Origin: Hadesarchaea archaeon
GTDB lineage: Archaea; Hadarchaeota; Hadarchaeia; Hadarchaeales; Hadarchaeaceae
Length of the DNA stretch: 9,104 nucleotides
Direction of reading: 5' to 3'
Assembly (NCBI GenBank): GCA_003661465.1
Contig: QMWE01000029.1
Coordinates: 1 to 9,104 of the forward strand
The notes below the pieces were generated by a model. It did not search any database and was not told where the DNA came from. It saw only the letters and a program-made list of their open reading frames with translations. The position numbers were made by a program, and so were the translations under genes. How positions within the stretch are numbered: position 1 is the stretch's first letter; the number at the start of each line of letters is the position of its first letter. Below, piece after piece: positions 1 through 6,131 of the stretch.

Positions 1-927
1 GACATGAGCTGTTACATAGTACATGAGGTCGTTGGAGAAGACGAGCAATGCTATACCATGGAAGTTAACGAAGGAATGGGGATAAATACGGTGCTGAGTT
101 TCAGTAGCAGTTATGGAGGACAGTCAGGATCTGGATCAGCAGAAATTTTCATGAGTATAACAATAAATGGCACGACCTATCACGCAAAAAACAATCTTGC
201 GGTCACTCAAATGGAAGGAACCATAGACATGAAGATGGACATATCATTTTCAGGCAGCGGTTTCAACACAACTGAATTGGGTTCCTTGAGCGGTAGCGCT
301 TCCTTGGATCTCTCCGGAGACTTTCAAGTAACCTATGATCCGCCGTTGGACATGTTTGATTTTCCGATCACGGTCGGTGAGAACTGGCTGATAAACTCAA
401 CGGCCACAGTAACCGGCAATGTATCTGGAACGATCAACATTCCCGGATTTGGAACCCAGTCAATAAATGAACCACTGGACACCACCGTTTCGATATCCCT
501 CACAGCAACATGCTTGGAAACTCAGAACTTTACGCTTCCAGATGGCTCGGTGACCACAGCGTATAAGATAGTTCTCTCCGGAACAGGAATGGAGGACACC
601 ATTCCTTTCATGCCAGCGAGCGTGATATACTATTCCCCTGATAGTGGTTACATAGTGGCTGAAGAGCTCTCACTTGGTGACGTCATGAGTACAATGACGA
701 CAGGGAATCAGGATGAACTATCAATGTTCTCACTCGGTGCAGCAGAGGTAGGCGAAGATCAAGCGTTGTTCACGATGAATCCGATGACAAAAGATGAAGC
801 CATGAGCGGCATTGCCGGACTTGGATCAAGAGGAACGGACTGGCTCACACTTGGAATCATTGTGGCAGTGATATTAGTCGTGATTGCGGTAGCGGGGATA
901 CTTGTCTTCTTAGTGAGAAGGAGATAA
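1..927 (+). CDS. C-terminal part of a membrane-anchored, secreted surface protein (5' end outside window)
   Basis: The frame is open to the left edge, so the ATG at base 4 is probably internal and the protein is N-terminally truncated by the window. The visible 307 residues from that Met are rich in Ser, Thr and Gly with a beta-strand-like alternation, and are acidic and nearly free of Lys and Arg. That is typical of an extracellular archaeal domain. Five N-glycosylation sequons are visible: N55-G-T, N88-T-T, N131-S-T, N139-V-S and N175-F-T. A single hydrophobic segment at about residues 281-304 is followed by a terminal Arg-Arg-Arg, so the chain should end with a membrane anchor and a cytoplasmic basic stop. 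No enzyme motif and no archaeosortase-type PGF signal is seen. The family is not recognised; a binding or envelope role is only inference. It ends in TAA and has no evident operon partner. Confidence 0.75.
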   Translation, partial: DMSCYIVHEVVGEDEQCYTMEVNEGMGINTVLSFSSSYGGQSGSGSAEIFMSITINGTTYHAKNNLAVTQMEGTIDMKMDISFSGSGFNTTELGSLSGSASLDLSGDFQVTYDPPLDMFDFPITVGENWLINSTATVTGNVSGTINIPGFGTQSINEPLDTTVSISLTATCLETQNFTLPDGSVTTAYKIVLSGTGMEDTIPFMPASVIYYSPDSGYIVAEELSLGDVMSTMTTGNQDELSMFSLGAAEVGEDQALFTMNPMTKDEAMSGIAGLGSRGTDWLTLGIIVAVILVVIAVAGILVFLVRRR

Positions 928-1020
928 CATCCATTTGAACATAGTACTTCAACAGATCCCCACGCTTATTTCAGTGTGTAAACCTTATTGGGCTCCAACT
1001 CCAAAAAAATCATGATAAAT

Positions 1021-2499
1021 ATGGAGTCCAACCCCTGGGGAAAGTTCAAACGAGATGTGTGTGAAGCAGTTGAAGGAGCTTTATCCGAGTTGGGCTGGAA
1101 GTCTCCAAAACCAGTGGAAGATACACTAGAGTTTCCTCCTGACCCAAAGTTTGGAGACTTGGCGTCCACCATCTGCTTCGAACTCGCGAAAACGTTGCAT
1201 AAATCCCCGACTTGGCTTGCCACGGAACTTTCCAAGGCAATAAAACCCTCTGGTCTGATCACAAAGGTCGAGACAGTTGGAAACTACATTAATTTCTTCG
1301 TAGATGTTTCGAAATTGGCCACACTCACGTTTTCTGCGATTGAAAAATCTGGCGAGAGATATGGACATCTTGATCCTGGACGCGGGAAAATCATAATAGA
1401 GCATACCAGTGTGAATCCAACTAAACCGCTTCACATAGGGCATGGACGGAATGCGGTGATTGGGGATACGATCGCTAGGATCCTAAACGCTGTGGGATAT
1501 CATGTTGAGATCCACAATTATATAGACGACATGGGGAGACAAATGGCAGAAACTTTGCTTGCAAACGTATTCGTAAAAAATAAGCCAAAGGCAAAGTTCG
1601 ACCATGTGCTCGGCCTCATCTATGCAGAAATGCACCGTCATTTGGAACAAGATGCCGAGCTGGATATGCAGGTCAGAGAGATACTATCCGACTTGGAACA
1701 TGGGGGGGAATGGTCTAAAATGGCTAGACGTTTGGCTGAACGATGTGTAAAGGCAAACCTGGAGACCACGGATCGTCTTGGAATAAATTATGACTTATTG
1801 GTGTGGGAAAGTGACCTCGCTCGGTCTGGAATCCTAGATGAGACGCTTAAACAGCTTATGGCCACCAACAGAGTAATAGATGGCACAGGTGAACGGGCGG
1901 GAGCAATGATCCTGAGCCTTTCGGATTTTGGTATCGAGGACAAAGTTCTAGTACGCTCGGATGGAACGGCCGTGTATACCGCTCGTGATATAGCGTACCA
2001 ACTCTGGAAGTTCGGGAAAACAAAAACCGGGCTGAAATTCAAAATCCACTCCAAACGACCCGATGGCAGAGTCACTTTTACAACTTCCCAACGCGGGAGA
2101 CTCATCCGGAAATTCGGTCATGCTGACAAAGTGATAAATGTGGTCGGGGCAGAACAAAAGTTTCCACAACGAGTGGTCTTCGCTGCTCTCAAGATACTCG
2201 GATATGAGCAAGAGTTTCTAAATTCTCATCATCTGGCGTATGAACACGTATGGTTGCCAAGCGGGAGGTTCTCCGGACGAAAGGGCACATGGGTGGGGTT
2301 CTCCTTGGATGACGTGGTGGAGGAAGCCGTGGCCCGGGCCTACGCGATCATAAAAGAACATGCCGCGGATACAAGCGAAAAATTCAAACGTGAAGCAGCC
2401 GAAGCTGTTGGTGTTGGAGCGGTGAGATACTCTTTGCTCTCCACCTCTCCTGAAAAACGCATAACATTTCGATGGGAGGATGCTCTAATGTTCGATTGA
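1021..2499 (+). CDS. argS: Arginyl-tRNA synthetase, N-terminal and catalytic part, ended by an in-frame TGA
   Basis: This is a class I aminoacyl-tRNA synthetase that charges tRNA-Arg with arginine in the cytoplasm. From the ATG at 1021, residues 1 to about 100 match the ArgRS N-terminal additional domain. The class I signature LHIGHGRN follows, with HIGH at about 138-141. The KMSKS loop is degenerate, RFSGRKG at about 416-422, but sits in the usual ArgRS context (SGRKG followed by a T-W-V-G stretch). The frame then stops at TGA 2497-2499, right after W-E-D-A-L-M-F-D, although the ArgRS sequence continues in the same frame to 2865. As written the product has 492 residues and lacks the anticodon-binding domain. 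In-frame starts also exist at 1012 (ATG) and 988 (TTG). I prefer 1021 because archaeal ArgRS usually begins just before the N-P-W-x-K-F-like segment, but no Shine-Dalgarno sequence decides it. Confidence 0.9.
   Translation: MESNPWGKFKRDVCEAVEGALSELGWKSPKPVEDTLEFPPDPKFGDLASTICFELAKTLHKSPTWLATELSKAIKPSGLITKVETVGNYINFFVDVSKLATLTFSAIEKSGERYGHLDPGRGKIIIEHTSVNPTKPLHIGHGRNAVIGDTIARILNAVGYHVEIHNYIDDMGRQMAETLLANVFVKNKPKAKFDHVLGLIYAEMHRHLEQDAELDMQVREILSDLEHGGEWSKMARRLAERCVKANLETTDRLGINYDLLVWESDLARSGILDETLKQLMATNRVIDGTGERAGAMILSLSDFGIEDKVLVRSDGTAVYTARDIAYQLWKFGKTKTGLKFKIHSKRPDGRVTFTTSQRGRLIRKFGHADKVINVVGAEQKFPQRVVFAALKILGYEQEFLNSHHLAYEHVWLPSGRFSGRKGTWVGFSLDDVVEEAVARAYAIIKEHAADTSEKFKREAAEAVGVGAVRYSLLSTSPEKRITFRWEDALMFD
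2497..2499 (+). other. In-frame TGA inside conserved argS sequence
   Basis: This codon falls between Phe-Asp and Asn-Ser-Gly-Pro, in the ArgRS motif usually seen as F-[DE]-x-N-S-[GA]-P followed by Q-Y-x-H-A-R. At the x position ArgRS proteins carry a residue such as Gly, Arg, Ala or Gln. A single base change from GGA or CGA would give TGA. There is no shift of frame before or after it. TGA also ends the MBL, PAC2, M29, coiled-coil and methyltransferase genes in this window, so it works as a normal stop here. Confidence 0.9.
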
Positions 2500-2865
2500 A
2501 ACAGTGGACCAGCCATTCAGTATTCCCATGCGAGAGCATGCAGCATATTACGAAAAGCGAAAGGACGGCACGTAAAACACCGACTCGACGTATTGGGACT
2601 CCCCCAAGAACAGCGCCTCATAAAACTTCTAGCAAGATTCCCTGACGTCACGCGCGAATCCGGAGAACGACTTCAGCCCCACCTGCTTCCCATGTATGCA
2701 GCAGAGCTCGCGTTATCGTTTAACAAATTTTATGAAGTGGCCCCCGTGATCGAAGCGGAAACAGCGGAAATACGTGCGGCCCGCATACGTCTTGTAAACT
2801 GTGTCCGAGTGGTGCTACGAAATGCTCTTCACCTGATGGGGATCCCGGCACCGGAACGGATGTGA
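2500..2865 (+). pseudogene. argS: Arginyl-tRNA synthetase, C-terminal anticodon-binding domain, separated by the TGA
   Basis: This stretch is in the same frame as the upstream argS part. It begins N-S-G-P-A-I-Q-Y-S-H-A-R-A-C-S-I-L, the hallmark opening of the ArgRS anticodon-binding (DALR) domain, and ends with H-L-M-G-I-P-A-P-E-R-M, the usual archaeal ArgRS C-terminus. All 121 residues look intact and conserved, so decay is either very recent or absent. No ATG with a Shine-Dalgarno sequence lies near its beginning: the first in-frame TTG is at 2593 and the first in-frame ATG at 2692, both inside the domain. Independent translation as a split subunit is therefore unlikely. If the TGA is read as an amino acid, the complete enzyme from 1021 would have 614 residues, a normal length for ArgRS. 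It may be a true pseudogene end, a readthrough product or a sequencing artefact. Its TGA stop lies six bases from the convergent MBL gene's stop. Confidence 0.85.
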
Positions 2866-2871
2866 TTCACT

Positions 2872-3852
2872 TCAATCGCATATTCCGAGTTTTCCCTTTT
2901 CCAATTTCGAGTACCACTCTTTGCTCATTGGTTCTTTGGCGTGTAGCTCCTTCCGCATAGCTTCGAGTAGCACTGGAGCCTTTCCCAAAAACTCGGACGC
3001 TGAAATCACTTTATGTTTGTACCGTTCAGCTTCGCTGTAAACAGGGTGTAAGTACTCCGGATAATCCAACGATCTTAACAGATGGTGATCAATTATGATC
3101 GTTGGTATCCTTCTAGCTAATCTCCTCATATTTTCAAGCGCCGTCGCCAGGCTTTCTTCATCAATTTTGAAATTTTTGAGATACAGAGGAGGGCCCCCTA
3201 TTACGAGGAGGTCCGGTCGGCGATCCAGTATAAAACGCAATGCTTTCCCATCGATGGGTCCTTGGACATCGGATGCATGCACAAACGAACATTTTGGTGT
3301 TCGAACCGAGACCATCAACACGTATCCAAGTTGTGTTTTGCAGGTTCCGTGAAAAGCAGGCTTTGAAAACTCCAATATTGTCTCTCCGAATTCAAACTTT
3401 TTACCGTCCGCAGTTTCAATTTTATCAGCCACCATCGAGCTAAATTTTTTGAACATATACCCCCGCTTTCGTTGGCTGGGGTTTATGTTGGCTGTAATAT
3501 CCTTGACCAGCAGTATCTTTCCCCGATAAAGACGCTCGGCTAGCTCTGGAGAACTCCAGGTCCATGTCCAATCTTCGAAATTTGGAACATAGTGATCAAA
3601 ATGGTAGTGGCTTATGGTGAGGACATCCGCTCCCTTCGCAGCTTCCATTATTCGCTGACGAGAACTAGCAAGAGCCAGATATTCACGTTCATGTGGGGCC
3701 AGATTGAACCTGGGTCCCAAAGCAGACCCTGGATCAATGATCAAGGTGATGTCATCCGTTTTGACCAAAGTGGCCATGCTGCGGACGCCGAAACTCTCAA
3801 AAGCCAAGGGAAGAACTTTTATCTCTCCCTCACATATTGGAACACCATTCAT
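2872..3852 (-). CDS. UPF0282-type metallo-beta-lactamase-fold hydrolase
   Basis: The protein has the metallo-beta-lactamase fold zinc motif H-Y-H-F-D-H (residues 82-87 from the chosen start). It also has a later H-G at about 168, an H-A-S-D-V-Q-G stretch with Asp 195, and a D-H-H at about 255-257. These fit a two-metal hydrolase site. The opening L-P-L-A-F-E-S-F-G-V-R-S-M-A-T is typical of the archaeal UPF0282 family, whose substrate is unknown. An upstream in-frame ATG at 3921 would add 23 residues absent from the usual family start and would overlap the start of the divergent PAC2 gene. The ATG at 3852 lies 28.5 bases from the centre of an ATTTAAAT box, fitting a leaderless transcript, so I chose it (326 residues). 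It is convergent with argS, with stop codons six bases apart. The hydrolase fold is secure; any specific reaction is unknown. Confidence 0.85.
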   Translation of the reverse strand: MNGVPICEGEIKVLPLAFESFGVRSMATLVKTDDITLIIDPGSALGPRFNLAPHEREYLALASSRQRIMEAAKGADVLTISHYHFDHYVPNFEDWTWTWSSPELAERLYRGKILLVKDITANINPSQRKRGYMFKKFSSMVADKIETADGKKFEFGETILEFSKPAFHGTCKTQLGYVLMVSVRTPKCSFVHASDVQGPIDGKALRFILDRRPDLLVIGGPPLYLKNFKIDEESLATALENMRRLARRIPTIIIDHHLLRSLDYPEYLHPVYSEAERYKHKVISASEFLGKAPVLLEAMRKELHAKEPMSKEWYSKLEKGKLGICD

Positions 3853-3876
3853 CAAGTAGATATCCCTCACCGTGAG

Positions 3877-3884
3877 ATTTAAAT
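3877..3884. promoter_or_regulatory. Palindromic ATTTAAAT TATA box shared by the divergent MBL-fold and PAC2 genes
   Basis: The box is its own reverse complement, with its centre at 3880.5. The PAC2 ATG at 3908 is 27.5 bases to the right and the MBL-fold ATG at 3852 is 28.5 bases to the left. Both distances fit an archaeal TATA box driving leaderless transcription. No other good TATA element is visible in the 55-base gap. The shared use is inferred from geometry. Confidence 0.6.
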
Positions 3885-3907
3885 TGCCCCTTCTTCCAGT
3901 ATGTAAG

Positions 3908-4639
3908 ATGTCTCGTTTCAATTATCTGAGCAGATCAAAACTAAAACGTCCGATACTGATAGCTGGGTTTCCAGGGATTGCCAATATCGGTAAGCTCGCG
4001 GTCGAATATCTCGTTCATCGACTCAAGGCGACTAGGTTCGCAGAACTGTATTCCGAATATTTTCCAGAATGGATCATCCAAGAGGGAGACACGCTCAAAA
4101 CTCTTAAAATGGATTTCTTCAAGGCTAGACCTTCCCCTTTGAAACATGATCTTTTGTTGGTCACATCCGATGCTCAAGCAGCCACGCCCTTGGGGCAGTA
4201 TGTGCTCACGGGAGAGATACTTGATTTTGCTAAAAAGCATGGAACGGAGATCGTGGCAACGATGGCGGCTTATGTGATTTCGCAGAATGAGCCTATGAGC
4301 AAGAAGGTTGTGGGGGCAGCTTCACACTCTGAACTGAACAGATTGCTTGAAGAACATGGGGTCTCACTTATTAACGGAGGCATGATTGTGGGAATGAACG
4401 GTTTGCTTCCTGCGCTGGCGGCCACTCGTGGAATGAAAGGTTTTTGTTTGTTGGGCACGACCAAAGGAGGGCTGCTGGACGTCGAAGCCAGCGAAGCTAT
4501 TCTCAGGGCTCTGCAGTCAGTCCTTGGATTTGGGGTAGATCTAGAGGAACTTCATCAGCATGCTCTTTATTTTCCCAAGCTCAAACCAATGTTCAAATCA
4601 TCCAAAGGATTTGAGGATGAATTAAGCTATGTGCGGTGA
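3908..4639 (+). CDS. PAC2-family protein (proteasome assembly chaperone-like)
   Basis: The 243-residue product opens with R-P-I-L-I-A-G-F-P-G-I-A-N-I-G-K-L-A-V-E-Y-L, the glycine-rich start of the PAC2 family. It continues with the family's E-W-I (residue ~49 on), L-L-L-V-T-S-D-A-Q and G-G-M-I-V-G-M-N-G-L-L segments, and a C-terminal helix around L-D-V-E-A-S-E-A-I-L-R-A-L. In eukaryotes PAC2 pairs with PAC1 to assemble proteasome alpha rings; archaeal homologues (PbaA/PbaB type) are linked to the proteasome, though exact roles vary. The in-frame GTG at 3872 is rejected: it lies upstream of the TATA box, while ATG 3908 is 27.5 bases downstream of it, as expected for a leaderless message. The gene is divergent from the MBL-fold gene. 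An M29 peptidase follows 89 bases downstream, so a role in protein turnover is a reasonable inference. Confidence 0.88.
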   Translation: MSRFNYLSRSKLKRPILIAGFPGIANIGKLAVEYLVHRLKATRFAELYSEYFPEWIIQEGDTLKTLKMDFFKARPSPLKHDLLLVTSDAQAATPLGQYVLTGEILDFAKKHGTEIVATMAAYVISQNEPMSKKVVGAASHSELNRLLEEHGVSLINGGMIVGMNGLLPALAATRGMKGFCLLGTTKGGLLDVEASEAILRALQSVLGFGVDLEELHQHALYFPKLKPMFKSSKGFEDELSYVR

Positions 4640-4672
4640 CATCTCCCTCGCTTCACAAGGTGCCTCCGCTAA

Positions 4673-4681
4673 AGTTAAATC
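4673..4681 (+). promoter_or_regulatory. Candidate TATA box for the M29 peptidase gene
   Basis: An AGTTAAATC-like stretch with its centre near 4677 lies in the 89-base gap between the PAC2 gene and the peptidase start. Transcription about 27 bases downstream would begin near 4704. That gives a leader of about 25 bases containing the Shine-Dalgarno sequence at 4717-4723. The box is weaker than the TTTAAA boxes elsewhere in the window. Confidence 0.4.
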
Positions 4682-4716
4682 ATTTCATGTTCGAAACTGA
4701 CAAATGTCTTGGCCGT

Positions 4717-4723
4717 GAGGTGA
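4717..4723 (+). promoter_or_regulatory. Shine-Dalgarno sequence GAGGTGA that decides the M29 start
   Basis: GAGGTGA is complementary to the CACCTC-type 3' end of archaeal 16S rRNA and lies five bases ahead of the ATG at 4729. This selects 4729 over the in-frame GTG at 4636, which overlaps the PAC2 stop, and over the ATG at 4687. Confidence 0.75.
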
Positions 4724-4728
4724 ATGGG

Positions 4729-5865
4729 ATGAGTGAACTTTCGAAAAATGAAATGAGAAAAATAGCAAAAACCTTTGTGAGAGACTCGATGCGGATAGGA
4801 GAAAGAGGTCATGACGCAGTGAGAATATTATACAATCAAACGGACCTAAGTTGTGAAAAATTTGCTTTAATGGTAGAGGAAGAATGCTGGAAAGCTGGCG
4901 CGCATACTCTTTTTTTGGAGTATTCATCACGGAGACAGAGGCTCAAATACGTGCTCTCTCCAGAGGATTCACTGCGTGAGATGAGTCCTTTCTCAGAGGC
5001 GATAGCTAGGCGAGCCGATGTTTTGATATTTATCGGTGAGGAGGATGAACCGAACTGGGCGAGAGGACTTGTGAACAAAATTAAACTCACTGCACCCGTT
5101 CGAGAAAAACTACATGAGATCACGGACAGACGTAAGACGCGGTGGGCATATTTCGGATGGCCGATACCAAATACCGCCCGAGCTTATGGATGCTCCGTAA
5201 ACCGGTTTAGAGAAATTTTCTTTCGTAGCATCAGAAAAACATTTTCCAAGGAGCTATCACGGCTTTGTGAATTTTATCATGACGCGCTCGTGAAAAAACA
5301 GAGTGTTCGAATTACATCAGATGATGGCACCGACCTTGAGTTTCAAATAAAGGGCCGACCTGTGTTGGTGGACGACGGGAAGATATCTCGGGAAGACATG
5401 GCACGGGGTGATGTAGGAGTCAACATCCCGGCAGGTGAAGTGTTCATCGCTCCCTTGGAAACCAGCGCGAATGGAGTGATCCTATTCGAAAAGGTCGCGA
5501 TTCCTGGTTTCGGAAAACTTGATGGGCTGAAGCTTGAGTTTAGAAAAGGCAAGGTGGTGAAATATCACGCTGAGCGTGGTACAGAGATCTTCACTAGGTT
5601 TCTGCAGGCCAATTCTGGGGAAAAGGACCGAATTGGTGAATTTGGAATAGGCACAAACCCTGGAGCTGCCTATACTGGCGGAAGTATAATAATAGACGAA
5701 AAAATCTTCGGCACAGTTCACATAGCTATAGGCAACAATCTTGGGGCTTATCATGGCAAAAACAAAGCCTCTAGTCATTTGGACTTAATTAAAGATATGA
5801 GGAGAGGGGATGTCTTTGTGGACGGTGAAATTATTATGCATAAAGGGAAACCAAAAAGATGGTGA
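4729..5865 (+). CDS. M29-family metallo-aminopeptidase (aminopeptidase T/S-like)
   Basis: The 378-residue protein has the layout of M29 thermophilic metallo-aminopeptidases, cytoplasmic enzymes that remove N-terminal residues from peptides using a two-metal site. The likely metal ligands are present in order: Glu 237 in P-A-G-E-V-F, Glu 304 in G-E-F-G-I-G-T-N-P, His 331 in V-H-I-A-I-G, then His 350 and Asp 352 in S-S-H-L-D. The ligand assignment rests on knowledge of the family (AmpT, AmpS). The spacing between His 331 and His 350 looks shorter than in Thermus AmpT, where about 31 residues separate the equivalent ligands, so this may be a divergent archaeal branch. The start is set by GAGGTGA five bases upstream. 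The small coiled-coil gene follows after a three-base gap, so the two are probably co-transcribed. Proximity to PAC2 suggests peptide breakdown downstream of the proteasome, which is inference. Confidence 0.85.
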   Translation: MSELSKNEMRKIAKTFVRDSMRIGERGHDAVRILYNQTDLSCEKFALMVEEECWKAGAHTLFLEYSSRRQRLKYVLSPEDSLREMSPFSEAIARRADVLIFIGEEDEPNWARGLVNKIKLTAPVREKLHEITDRRKTRWAYFGWPIPNTARAYGCSVNRFREIFFRSIRKTFSKELSRLCEFYHDALVKKQSVRITSDDGTDLEFQIKGRPVLVDDGKISREDMARGDVGVNIPAGEVFIAPLETSANGVILFEKVAIPGFGKLDGLKLEFRKGKVVKYHAERGTEIFTRFLQANSGEKDRIGEFGIGTNPGAAYTGGSIIIDEKIFGTVHIAIGNNLGAYHGKNKASSHLDLIKDMRRGDVFVDGEIIMHKGKPKRW

Positions 5866-5868
5866 GCT

Positions 5869-6096
5869 ATGCCGGATGTCCAAACGGTTATACTTTTGTT
5901 TGACATGACCCTGCTCTTGTTTGAGATAGTTGTGATATGGCTGATCCTCACTCACTTTCGCAAACTAGACGAACACACGAAAGTATTAGACAGGCACATC
6001 GACAAAATTGACGCCCACATAAACGAACTTGAGCAACATGCGAAGCATACCGAACAGATCATAGAAAAAATCACCTCTTATTCGGAAGAAAAATGA
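5869..6096 (+). CDS. Small membrane-anchored coiled-coil protein with heptad-spaced histidines
   Basis: The 75-residue protein has one hydrophobic segment at about residues 7-28, followed by a charged helix to about residue 70. The helix shows a clean a/d coiled-coil pattern: F30, L33, T37, L40, I44, I47, I51, L54, A58, T61, I65, I68. Histidines stand at 29, 36, 43, 50 and 57, exactly seven apart, plus one at 60. They all fall on the same heptad position, just before each 'a' residue. The likely form is a parallel oligomer held at the membrane with the coil outside or inside the cell. The ATG lies three bases after the M29 stop, and the GGTGA around that stop can act as its Shine-Dalgarno sequence, so translational coupling is likely. 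The family is not recognised. Metal binding or pH sensing by the histidine row is a hypothesis. Confidence 0.8.
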   Translation: MPDVQTVILLFDMTLLLFEIVVIWLILTHFRKLDEHTKVLDRHIDKIDAHINELEQHAKHTEQIIEKITSYSEEK

Positions 6097-6131
6097 AAGA
6101 GAGTGGGTCTAATAAAAAATGAGGAAAAAAC

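Noticed and set aside
928..1020. Clear promoter for argS
   Set aside because: CTTATTT (964-971) and CCTTATTG (983-990) are only loosely TATA-like and do not give the 28-base spacing cleanly, so no feature was called.
966..1443. Minus-strand open frames across the start of argS
   Set aside because: They are antisense to well-conserved ArgRS codons, without start signals or family features.
2527..2540. Five-base-pair hairpin (CATGC/GCATG) with a GAGA tetraloop 28 bases after the in-frame TGA, as a possible recoding signal
   Set aside because: The stem is short and lies in codons for the conserved H-A-R-A residues, so it can arise by chance. Archaeal SECIS elements are normally found in untranslated regions and are larger.
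2593..2865. Separate 90-residue gene starting at TTG 2593
   Set aside because: It is the in-frame end of ArgRS; the start would fall inside the anticodon-binding domain and has no ribosome-binding site.
3872..3907. Longer PAC2 start at GTG 3872 and longer MBL-fold start at 3921
   Set aside because: Both would overlap each other and the TATA box; the family starts and the 28-base TATA spacing favour 3908 and 3852.
4636..4728. N-terminal extension of the M29 peptidase from GTG 4636
   Set aside because: GAGGTGA five bases before ATG 4729 marks the start, and the extra 31 residues look unlike protein of this family.
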